The notes under the pieces were generated by a model. That model saw only the letters and a list, made by a program, of their open reading frames with translations. It was not told the DNA's origin and ran no database searches. 33,945 bases of DNA, taken from contig JAUWHX010000026.1 in the NCBI GenBank assembly GCA_030605695.1, forward strand, positions 1-33,945, in the 5' to 3' direction. The DNA comes from a bacterium. Its GTDB lineage: Bacteria > Hydrothermota > UBA3073 > JACQXS01. How positions within the stretch are numbered: position 1 is the stretch's first letter; each line of letters starts with the position of its first letter. Both the position numbers and the translations under genes were made by a program. Below are positions 16,515 to 23,350 of this stretch, one piece after another.

Positions 16515-18146
16515 CTATTTAACTAATATAATCTTCCGCACACCTTTAAATTTATCTGTCTCCATACAAATGAAATATATGCCGGATGGAACACCTTTCA
16601 AGTCCGGTTTAATAGAATGTTTTCCGGGAACCAAATTCTTGCTCAGTAAAGTCAAATGTAGACTTCCACTTATATCATACAATTTAATGCTCACATAAGA
16701 CTCATTTTCAAGCCCAAAATTGAGAAGTAGCTTTATGCCATTCTTGTTTATAGTGGGATACACATCAAGAAAGCATTTTTCTGCATCTACATTTATTTCA
16801 TCACTACCTGATCCTCCGGGCCATTCGTCGCAACCTATATCGGGATGAACAACGTCTCTCGTATCTCCATCATAATCGGTCGGATAACCAGGGATTGGAG
16901 TAGCCATAGCGATATTTGCAGAAGTAATATTATCAATATGCAAATCAGTTGCAGACACATATTGGGGACTCCAGTCAACACTGTGAGTATCAAGACCTGT
17001 TACCCACCAGGCTTCCAATGTATCATACTCGCTTATTCCTCTTTTGCCCACTTTATAGTTTGGAGCATACAAATTATTATAGTCTGATGGAATATCACCA
17101 AAAGCAGGTAGCTGAATGCAATAGCTGCTGCCCCCCGTGGTGTAGAGAGAATTATTCTTGAGTATAACCGAATTGTCTTTGCTCATCACACTACCATCGT
17201 AAAAGCAGGTTCCCAATCCATAAAAAGAATTATAGTAAATCTCTGTGGAATCTTCACCCGAAAGAACTACATAAATACCAAAAACATTGAAATCGTAAAT
17301 CATATTGTTATAGATATGGACCTCAACCATTTCGTCATGAATATATATACCACAAGAATCTATATTATGTATCCTGTTCCGGTAAACATCTGTGTATTCT
17401 ACATAGTCATATAAACATATCCCCCGATGAGTACATCCAGAAACATCATTATCATATATCTCAATATATCTGGAAGAAGAAGCACCAGAGCCATTTCCTG
17501 TTACATAGATTCCGTACTCACAGGAATCTATTCCTGCCAAAATGTTGTCATAAATTCCCATATATTCACACTGCCCGGTTGGAGAAGTGCCAGCTATGTG
17601 AATTCCTGGTCCTACATTTCCTGCTTGTAAACTCCAGTTACTGATTGTACAATTTCTTATAGTATCGTATTGACAATCACCATTTACACAGCCACTTGCT
17701 GGACAACCAATCCTTATTCCTTGACTCAAGGTGCTATCAATGGTGAATCCGTCTATTATTACATAAGAGGCATCTCTTATGTCAAATCCTTTATCATATC
17801 CATCAATAGTCACTCCATTAGGAGAAGCAAGAAAAACTACACAACCAGTCGCATCTCCATCGTCATCCCCGGTAATCAGTATATCCTCACTCTCAGATGC
17901 ATGGATATATGTCCCAGTCTCCACAAATACAGTGTCGCCGGGCCCAAGAACCTTGCTATCAATTACATACCGCACCGTTGCATAAGGCAAACCTGTACTA
18001 CCATCACCCGTTGCATTATCTCCCACTGCTGTACACCATACATCATTCGTGGTGCTATTATCATTTACATACCAATTAGCTCCACCAAGGTAAGTATACT
18101 CTCCTGCCAAGAGCCAACCTATTACCACTAATAAAAACTTTTTCAT
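16515..18146 (-). CDS. Secreted parallel beta-helix protein (DUF1565/NosD-like) with sorting tail
   Basis: A 543-residue exported protein (signal MKKFLLVVIGWLLAGEYTYLGG). The WYVNDNSTTND start, GDGSTGLPYATVRYVID and LGPGDTVFVETGTY are the classic entry of right-handed parallel beta-helix proteins of the DUF1565/pectate-lyase-like type. Rungs of the form YIEIYDNDVSGCTHRGICLYD run to about residue 340. The segment DYDGDTRDVVHPDIGCDEW (about 425-445) is the usual end of this family. A sorting domain with a weak PNPF site (YPTINKNGIK) follows and ends KIILVK. Carbohydrate binding or lyase activity is possible, but no catalytic residues can be assigned. AAGGAGGG precedes ATG; it follows the C25 gene by 13 bp. 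Confidence 0.8.
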   Translation of the reverse strand: MKKFLLVVIGWLLAGEYTYLGGANWYVNDNSTTNDVWCTAVGDNATGDGSTGLPYATVRYVIDSKVLGPGDTVFVETGTYIHASESEDILITGDDDGDATGCVVFLASPNGVTIDGYDKGFDIRDASYVIIDGFTIDSTLSQGIRIGCPASGCVNGDCQYDTIRNCTISNWSLQAGNVGPGIHIAGTSPTGQCEYMGIYDNILAGIDSCEYGIYVTGNGSGASSSRYIEIYDNDVSGCTHRGICLYDYVEYTDVYRNRIHNIDSCGIYIHDEMVEVHIYNNMIYDFNVFGIYVVLSGEDSTEIYYNSFYGLGTCFYDGSVMSKDNSVILKNNSLYTTGGSSYCIQLPAFGDIPSDYNNLYAPNYKVGKRGISEYDTLEAWWVTGLDTHSVDWSPQYVSATDLHIDNITSANIAMATPIPGYPTDYDGDTRDVVHPDIGCDEWPGGSGSDEINVDAEKCFLDVYPTINKNGIKLLLNFGLENESYVSIKLYDISGSLHLTLLSKNLVPGKHSIKPDLKGVPSGIYFICMETDKFKGVRKIILVK

Positions 18147-18159
18147 ACACCCTCCTTTT

Positions 18160-21100
18160 TCAACGGAGCAAAATCAATTTCTTCGTAATATTGTAATCGC
18201 CTACTGTGAATCTTATGAAATATACTCCACCTCCAAGCTTCTCGGTATCCCACACTACTTCGTGATTCGTGAATCGTGAATCGTGAATCGTGATTTCTCG
18301 AACAAGTCTGCCGGAAATATCGTAAATCGTTATTCGTGAGTTGTTAATCGTCTTGATTCCACCTACTGAATAGCGAATAATGATTTCATCAGAGCGGGAT
18401 GGATTTGGATAGAGAGCAATGCCAAAACTTCCTGGTAATTTTGTTTCTTCAGCTCCAGTTCCGTAAACCTTTATCCTAATAGGGATATTAGAATCATCAA
18501 CATTCAGACTGAAATCTAAATAATGTCCATAGGGGGCTGAGGAACTGATTTCAAAAGAGAACCATCCCTCCACTACTCCCTTACCCGGTATATCACCAAA
18601 AATTAGACTGTCATACGGAAGGATCGTAACATAAGAGTCGGGACAAGATATATTTCCAGATGTATTAAATAAAGGGGAAGTCCCCTCGTTAATCAGCCAT
18701 ATATACACAAACACACTCTCCCCCGGGTCAACGATACCATCGTTGTTGCCAAGTGAGTCATTTATAATAAGGTCTCCTATGCGGAGTTGGGGTTCAGTTT
18801 CAAGTTCTCCTACTCTCACATCATCAATATAAAAGCCTTCTTCTACATCTTTATTATCTGAAACAAAGCCAAATTTAACTTGAAGTGTATCTCCAATAGG
18901 ATATTTTGAGAGATCATAAGAGTATTTTGCCCAGTCTGTCTCAAATCCACTTTTCACTTCTTCAAGTGCTCCTCCACACCCTATAAAATCAAGTGTATCC
19001 TCAGCCCCGCCGTTGGCGGGGTCAATTATAGCATAAATTCCATCCCCCTCATACCCATGAGCAGAATAGATAGCGACATCAAATCGGCACCAGAAAGAAA
19101 GCCAGGACTTTGGTCCAAGAGTAAATTCGGGACTTAAGAGCCAGCAAGTATCTATATCATTTTCATATTCCCAGCTCGTAGTGTCTCCACAATACCAAGA
19201 ATGCAAAGAAGAATGATAGTTATGTTGTGTAACTGTCCATAAGTCTGTTGCTCCGCCGTGAGTCCAGTTAGTATCGGATTCAAAGTCATCAAAGAAACTA
19301 ATTGTTCCTTGTCCAATTTTAAGCAAGAATGTATCTTCAAATTCTTCTGAATAGCCAAGACTTTTGGAGTTTAGAATAATCTCGGCAAAATGAGGAGAAG
19401 GACAAGTAGGTTTTACAGCAATCCTATAAGAGAAATTACCATAAGAATCAGCTTTAATACGCTTAAGAGTTCCCAGTGTGTCAAGAATAATAAGTTCAGT
19501 GTCAGGTGAACTGATTTCTCCTTCTACATCCAGAGCTCCTCCTCCCGTATTTTTTATAGTTATCCATAACTCGGAAGTATCTCCTGGCGAGAGAATCTTA
19601 TCCACTGCATAATACTGATACTCAAGCCAAGGCGTTTGAACCAAGAAATTCAGATTAATGTCTTCAAAGTTTTGGATACTCAAAGTACAGGGAACTAAAT
19701 GTCCGTTTTGGCAAGTTGAATCCACTCTAAAACTAAAGTCTCCGGATACAATATTGCCAGCAGAAATGTCACCAAAATCATGAGTGCTGTCTAAAAGAGT
19801 GATATAAGAATCGTTAGTTCGGAGCGTTGCATTTACTCCGTCTGCCTGTTCGGTGCCGTAATTTTTCAGAGTAACTGTTAAATCAATTAACTCGCCGGGG
19901 TTTATTTCTCCATTGATTCCTGAATCGGATATTTCCTGACTATAATATCCGGGACAGGGACCTGTAGAGAAAACTATTGCCTTTTCTTGACGGGGATAAT
20001 AATTATGATAACTTGCAGTAACCAAAAGCGTTCCCGGTGAAGTTGGGTTCACTGTAAATATTGCCTCGCCAGCCTGATTTGTATAAGAAGTCGCAAAAAC
20101 TTCATCATCAAAATATTTATTGCAACAAACAAGTGCTCCTTTTATTGGTGATCCATCATGCGTCACCGAGACTTTAAATCTTGATTCACCAACTATCAAG
20201 CTTTCTGGATAAGAAATCTGTAATAAACCAGAGGGTTCACCTGTCCAAATATCAAGTTCTGGGTCTCCTAGAAGATTCAACTGATACTGATGCCAGCGGA
20301 ATACATTCTCGTTTCTGGAATAAGCAATATAATCCATTTTTGTGTGGGCAAGTGTAGCACCTATATGAGTTTCGCCTTTTTTAAATATGTTACAAAAGAA
20401 ACTCTCGTCTATCTTGTCTGAGTATCCGAAGCCCGGGTTTCCGGGAGAACCCCATCCATATCTTGAATTCGCAATAAACGCAATCCCTCCACCATTTGGA
20501 TTTAGTACCCAATGCTCACCGATACAATCGTAATCAAAAGCTCCACACCAGCATCCTATGGAATATAAGATTCCCTGCGCATCACCATTAGTTAGTGCAT
20601 CCATATCTGATTTGCCCAAGCCGTCAGGACCTATTCCCATATAACCAATACTTCCGTGCCCATCATGATTTAACAGTGAATTCCCGGAATTCATTGCATT
20701 TATTACGCTATCACGATTCTCATTTCCAAGTGATTCATAAAGCTTATGTATATTGAAATCTGTTGGAAATAACTCACCAATCATATTTTTGCCAATCCCT
20801 GCGTCTGTATAAGGGTCTGTCCACAGTATTTCAGCCATAAAGAGTGCGTCATCAAGATACCCTGGAGGAGGGTTTTTTTCATATTTTATAGTTTTGTTCA
20901 CAAAAGTTTGGACATCCGAAATATCACGCACAGGTGCTCTTCCAACAAAAATATCAGGATAAAGGTCAACCGAATCATCTACCTCACCAAAGATATAGTT
21001 GTTATTGGCATCCCAGGTCCCATCAAGGTCTGAATAATAGAGGTCAGAATGGAGACTATCTTCATCTGGAATTGGGAGTCCAGAACTACAGGTCATTGCA

Positions 21101-22029
21101 TAAGCAACTCTTGAGGGAACAACGACATTCATAGGGTCTGGGTCAGTGTCTCCGCCCAAGAGAACCCATACGAGTCCGGAGTCCTGAGCCGCTATTTTCA
21201 AGAAGTTTCTTATCTTTTCTTGAAGGTCTCTGCCTGTGTAATTTGCGTCAATCCACTCCGTGGTGCGGATTACAGACTTAATACCCTTTGAGGTTTTCCA
21301 TTGGACGAGAGGTTCAAATTGAGACGCAAGCAACGCTTTGGTTATAATCACATACTCATATCCTTGATAGCTTGTTGAGCTTGCGAAATCCCGATTTATC
21401 GGGGATAGCTTGATAGCTTGATAGCTAACATCCTCAGGATTTATTACGAGATCTTTTACTAATTTTATCATTTTGGGAGGTATATTTCGGTATTCGGTGT
21501 TCGGTATTCGGTGTTCGGTCAGTTCTATACTAACATCTATGCTCGTATAGAATTTAAGTTTCCTGGTAGCAGGAACCCACTGCATTGGATAAACAAGAAC
21601 TTCAGCGATTTTATATCCACGCATTGAGCCCTCTCCTGCAAATTCTATAAGTTTGCCGGGATACTCATCCGCTGATTTGTAAACCTCTAACTTTGGCTCA
21701 ACAAATTCTGTGATTTGTGATTTAAGATTTGGCATTCCACTTAATATCTGCGGTGGTTGAGACGGGCATACATTATATTCTCCAGCAAGCCACTTAAATT
21801 CACTTCCCGCAACTTTTACCTCTTTCACAGTGGTTCCTTCAGGCAACAGGAAATAAACTGCCTTAACCGGAAGCTGAGGTTCTCCCGGAGCAGGAATAAA
21901 ATTGCAGGTCAGGATTTTCGGAACTTCGTATCCCTTAATCGCATTAAACGAGAGCTCCTTTTCCGAGAAATACACACTTTTGGTAATCTCCCCAAGTCCC
22001 AAGATACTTACTAAAATGATATAAAACAT
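18160..22029 (-). CDS. Gingipain-like C25 cysteine protease, secreted, with sorting tail
   Basis: A 1289-residue exported endopeptidase. It has a signal peptide (about 1-17) and a propeptide-like region to about 215 (ELSFNAIKGYEVPKI, PQLPVKAVYFLLPEG). The C25 catalytic domain (about 222-590) has YVIITKALLASQFEPLVQWK, the probable catalytic His458 in NHDGHGS and Cys493 in YSIGCWCGAF. CARDB/Ig-like modules (about 650-860) and a MAM-like domain (about 885-1040, FFDDFESDTNWTHGG, LLSPEFTL) follow. The sorting domain (YPNPSRSDEIIIRYS, YDISGRLVREI, KKLILLR) ends the protein. GGGAGGAG sits before ATG. It is the first gene of the long operon. In-frame repeats mark the propeptide junction (21366-21427), the propeptide (21487-21520), the MAM-like domain (palindrome 19005-19021) and the sorting domain. 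Confidence 0.9.
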   Translation of the reverse strand: MFYIILVSILGLGEITKSVYFSEKELSFNAIKGYEVPKILTCNFIPAPGEPQLPVKAVYFLLPEGTTVKEVKVAGSEFKWLAGEYNVCPSQPPQILSGMPNLKSQITEFVEPKLEVYKSADEYPGKLIEFAGEGSMRGYKIAEVLVYPMQWVPATRKLKFYTSIDVSIELTEHRIPNTEYRNIPPKMIKLVKDLVINPEDVSYQAIKLSPINRDFASSTSYQGYEYVIITKALLASQFEPLVQWKTSKGIKSVIRTTEWIDANYTGRDLQEKIRNFLKIAAQDSGLVWVLLGGDTDPDPMNVVVPSRVAYAMTCSSGLPIPDEDSLHSDLYYSDLDGTWDANNNYIFGEVDDSVDLYPDIFVGRAPVRDISDVQTFVNKTIKYEKNPPPGYLDDALFMAEILWTDPYTDAGIGKNMIGELFPTDFNIHKLYESLGNENRDSVINAMNSGNSLLNHDGHGSIGYMGIGPDGLGKSDMDALTNGDAQGILYSIGCWCGAFDYDCIGEHWVLNPNGGGIAFIANSRYGWGSPGNPGFGYSDKIDESFFCNIFKKGETHIGATLAHTKMDYIAYSRNENVFRWHQYQLNLLGDPELDIWTGEPSGLLQISYPESLIVGESRFKVSVTHDGSPIKGALVCCNKYFDDEVFATSYTNQAGEAIFTVNPTSPGTLLVTASYHNYYPRQEKAIVFSTGPCPGYYSQEISDSGINGEINPGELIDLTVTLKNYGTEQADGVNATLRTNDSYITLLDSTHDFGDISAGNIVSGDFSFRVDSTCQNGHLVPCTLSIQNFEDINLNFLVQTPWLEYQYYAVDKILSPGDTSELWITIKNTGGGALDVEGEISSPDTELIILDTLGTLKRIKADSYGNFSYRIAVKPTCPSPHFAEIILNSKSLGYSEEFEDTFLLKIGQGTISFFDDFESDTNWTHGGATDLWTVTQHNYHSSLHSWYCGDTTSWEYENDIDTCWLLSPEFTLGPKSWLSFWCRFDVAIYSAHGYEGDGIYAIIDPANGGAEDTLDFIGCGGALEEVKSGFETDWAKYSYDLSKYPIGDTLQVKFGFVSDNKDVEEGFYIDDVRVGELETEPQLRIGDLIINDSLGNNDGIVDPGESVFVYIWLINEGTSPLFNTSGNISCPDSYVTILPYDSLIFGDIPGKGVVEGWFSFEISSSAPYGHYLDFSLNVDDSNIPIRIKVYGTGAEETKLPGSFGIALYPNPSRSDEIIIRYSVGGIKTINNSRITIYDISGRLVREITIHDSRFTNHEVVWDTEKLGGGVYFIRFTVGDYNITKKLILLR
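18260..18294. repeat. Heptanucleotide repeat, C25 gene sorting domain (loop after GRLV)
   Basis: Five units (tcgtgat, three tcgtgaa, tcgtgat) encode ITIHDSRFTNHE after GRLVRE. It is the cleanest run of this heptamer in the window. Confidence 0.9.
18320..18352. repeat. Heptanucleotide repeat, C25 gene sorting domain (loop before IYDISGRL)
   Basis: Units tcgtaaa, tcgttat, tcgtgag, ttgttaa, tcgtc encode KTINNSRIT before IYDISGRL. Confidence 0.75.
19005..19021. repeat. GC-rich perfect palindrome in the C25 gene
   Basis: CCCCGCC-gtt-GGCGGGG, a 7-bp stem with a 3-base loop, stands out in an AT-rich gene. It encodes DPANGGAED in the MAM-like domain and looks like an in-frame micro-insertion. Confidence 0.6.
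21366..21427. repeat. Octamer repeat with embedded palindrome at the C25 propeptide/catalytic junction
   Basis: Three 8-bp units (gatagctt) at 21404-21427 flank the palindrome TCCCGATttATCGGGG (21389-21404), with a further gatagctt at 21366. The block encodes SYQAIKLSPINRDFASSTSY, between propeptide and protease domain. The palindrome core CCCGAT-nn-ATCGGG recurs at 29030-29043. Confidence 0.7.
21487..21520. repeat. Heptanucleotide repeat in the C25 propeptide
   Basis: Units tcggtat, tcggtgt, tcggtat, tcggtgt, tcggtc form a duplicated 14-bp double unit. They encode TEHRIPNTEYRNI. Confidence 0.85.
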
Positions 22030-22073
22030 AATCTCCTCCCTTTTTTGTTTTGATGCTACTTCAAGAAAAAGCT

Positions 22074-22184
22074 AACCACTCACAGAGTCTGTCGCAGACT
22101 CCACGAGCGACAGAGGACACAGAGGAAAATAAAATTAAAATCTCTCTGTGTTCTCTTGAAAAAACTCTGTGCTCTCTGTGGTTC
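22074..22184. repeat. Composite intergenic repeat with a nested mini-element
   Basis: Upstream of the C25 gene lies an inverted-repeat unit with arms built from CACAGAG words (aaccac...acagaggacacagagg on the left, ctctgtgctctctgtggtt on the right). Its left arm is split by about 31 bp that themselves form a hairpin (GAGTCTG-tcg-CAGACTC, 22085-22101). Removing the 31 bp restores AACCACAGAGGACACAGAGG. The inserted part shares CTCACAGAGTCTG with 12943 and 22843. Confidence 0.65.
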
Positions 22185-22199
22185 ATCTTTTCATTATCA

Positions 22200-22227
22200 T
22201 ATATACTTTGAGACTCAAAGAAGTCAA
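22200..22227 (-). promoter_or_regulatory. Predicted promoter with palindromic operator for the secreted-protein operon
   Basis: On the minus strand, TTGACT (22222-22227) and TATATA (22200-22205) are separated by 16 bp. The spacer contains the perfect palindrome CTTTGAGtCTCAAAG (22206-22220). A protein bound there would cover the whole promoter. It lies about 170 bp upstream of the C25 start codon, leaving a leader that includes the composite repeat. Confidence 0.45.
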
Positions 22228-22283
22228 CAAAAAATAACTTGCAAAGATGAGAATGGGGAGTATGTTATTTAAAAGGGGGGAAA

Positions 22284-22793
22284 ATGAAGAAGTTTTTCAT
22301 CATCTTATCTGTCGTTACATTAGCTGTCGCTTTATTTGTTGGTGAAGCGAGGACTGCGAACTTAAAAGGCAAATTTGGTGCAGGATTAGAGATTAGCAGT
22401 TTCTACTACGATTATAGCTACGATTATTATTGGCGGGGCATAGGATTCAATGACATGGAGCTAATGTATGGATTGACAAATAACCTATCTCTCATTGTTG
22501 GGGGTGGAATATATGGTGAGCTGCGTCTTGAAATTGGATTACAGGGCTATGTAGAACCTACTAAAGCAGTTAGCCCATATTTTAAGGTCAGTTTTGATTG
22601 TCGGAACTACGACAGCTATTATTCTGAAAAAATCTACCCTTTGAAAATGGGTGCTGGAGTGGAGTATTTCTGGACCGAGCATCTGGGATTAGCTATCCAT
22701 ACATCTTTCCTTACAATTTATTTCAGTGGCTTCGCAGGGAATGATGCACAAATAATCACAATACCCGGTATATACTTCTGGATTCGGAAATAG
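22284..22793 (+). CDS. Small exported beta-barrel-like protein, unknown function
   Basis: A 169-residue protein with a signal peptide (MKKFFIILSVVTLAVALFVGEARTA). Alternating strands follow (LKGKFGAGLEISSFYYDY, LSLIVGGGIYGELRLEIGLQGYV, SPYFKVSFDCRNY, YPLKMGAGVEYFW, LGLAIHTSFLTIYF) and the C-terminus is aromatic-containing (IPGIYFWIRK). This is the pattern of a small outer-membrane barrel. It is the only intact plus-strand gene in the window, divergent from the secreted-protein operon and convergent with rnfA. AAGGGGGG lies just before ATG. A possible promoter is TTGCAA (22239-22244) with TATGTT (22261-22266), which is weak. There is no sorting tail. I do not recognise the family. Confidence 0.75.
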   Translation: MKKFFIILSVVTLAVALFVGEARTANLKGKFGAGLEISSFYYDYSYDYYWRGIGFNDMELMYGLTNNLSLIVGGGIYGELRLEIGLQGYVEPTKAVSPYFKVSFDCRNYDSYYSEKIYPLKMGAGVEYFWTEHLGLAIHTSFLTIYFSGFAGNDAQIITIPGIYFWIRK

Positions 22794-22818
22794 AGAACAA
22801 CCCCTACGCCTTCAGGGT

Positions 22819-22877
22819 AGGTTGAAGCCCTCGCTTCAACCTGTCGCAGACTCTGTGAGATACGAGCGAGGGCTCGC
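22819..22877. repeat. Two-hairpin repeat element with complementary loops
   Basis: The gene-free stretch 22794-23350 begins with a perfect 10-bp hairpin, AGGTTGAAGC-cctc-GCTTCAACCT (22819-22842). It is followed by the mini-element GTCGCAGACTCTGTGAGA (22843-22860) and a second hairpin CGAGC-gagg-GCTCG (22864-22877). The tetraloops cctc and gagg are complementary. A related second hairpin (tacgag...gctcgcatct) is at 28993-29012. No T-run follows on either strand, so a simple terminator role is not supported. Confidence 0.65.
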
Positions 22878-22920
22878 ATCTACCCCAAATCCTCCAATAA
22901 TTAACAGCAGAGTTGTTTTC

Positions 22921-22974
22921 ACTTCTACCGCACTTTAGTGCAAGGTTATGACCATCGGCTAAAGCCGTAGAAGT
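22921..22974. repeat. Multi-palindrome element with 8-bp terminal inverted repeats
   Basis: ACTTCTAC at the left end is inverted as GTAGAAGT at the right end. Between them are two 12-bp palindromes, GCACTttAGTGC (22930-22941) and CGGCTaaAGCCG (22956-22967), so the whole could fold as a cruciform or three-way structure. Half of the element recurs in inverse orientation at 33323-33343. Confidence 0.7.
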
Positions 22975-23026
22975 AAGAAGCGCCCATATATTTCTCTCGA
23001 CACCCCTAAAAAGCAACCCTATCATT

Positions 23027-23257
23027 GATGTCAACCAAAAGTTGGTGGAACTCCACCAAAAAGTCGTGGATATCCACCAAAAGTTAGTAGGTATCAACCA
23101 ATGACTTGCGGATATCAACTAAAGATTGGTGGAACTCTACCAAAAAGTTGTGGCATTCCACCAAAAGTTAGTGGAGGTCAACTAAAAGTTAGTGGGTATC
23201 AACCAAAGAGTCGTGGAACTCAACTAAAAGTTGGTGGATGTCAACAGAAAACTTGTG
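23027..23257. repeat. Eleven-unit, 21-bp tandem repeat array
   Basis: Eleven consecutive degenerate units of exactly 21 bp with no insertions or deletions, unit borders at 23027, 23048, 23069 and so on to 23257. Typical units are gaactccaccaaaaagtcgtg and gatgtcaaccaaaagttggtg. Across each unit border lies an imperfect palindrome of the form GTGGA-nn-TCCAC, perfect at 23065-23076 (gtggatatccac). The array sits between convergent genes. One plus-strand frame reads as heptads like KLVELHQKVVDIHQ but is broken by several stops; no frame stays open with a ribosome site. It is not a CRISPR array, because there are no unique spacers. Confidence 0.9.
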
Positions 23258-23274
23258 GAAAGGCATTCTTTTTT

Positions 23275-23332
23275 AACCACAAGGTGCACAAAGAGCACGG
23301 AGATTTATGAAAACTTTGTGTCCTTTGTGGTT
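23275..23332. repeat. Long imperfect inverted repeat (ACCACAAAG family)
   Basis: The 19-bp arms AACCACAAGGTGCACAAAG (23275-23293) and CTTTGTGTCCTTTGTGGTT (23314-23332) match at 16 positions around a 20-base loop. It lies 18 bp past the rnfA stop. It resembles the CACAGAG-type inverted repeat at 22074-22184 in layout. No T-run marks it as a terminator. Confidence 0.7.
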
Positions 23333-23350
23333 TATAAATTCGCTTTTAAA

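Noticed and set aside
22030-22199. Riboswitch in the long leader of the C25 operon
   Set aside because: The structure is fully explained by the nested CACAGAG-type repeats; I recognise no known aptamer.
23027-23257. CRISPR array
   Set aside because: The units are 21 bp with no separate unique spacers, the repeats are degenerate, and no cas genes are nearby.
22804-23310. Protein-coding ORFs across the 21-bp array (both strands)
   Set aside because: Open frames are short, come only from the 21-bp periodicity, lack ribosome sites and are broken by stops in other units; the minus-strand frame gives an implausible Trp/Phe-rich repeat.
23275-23332. Rho-independent terminator of rnfA
   Set aside because: The inverted repeat is long and AT/GC mixed, and no T-run follows the stem in the minus direction; it fits a dispersed repeat family better.
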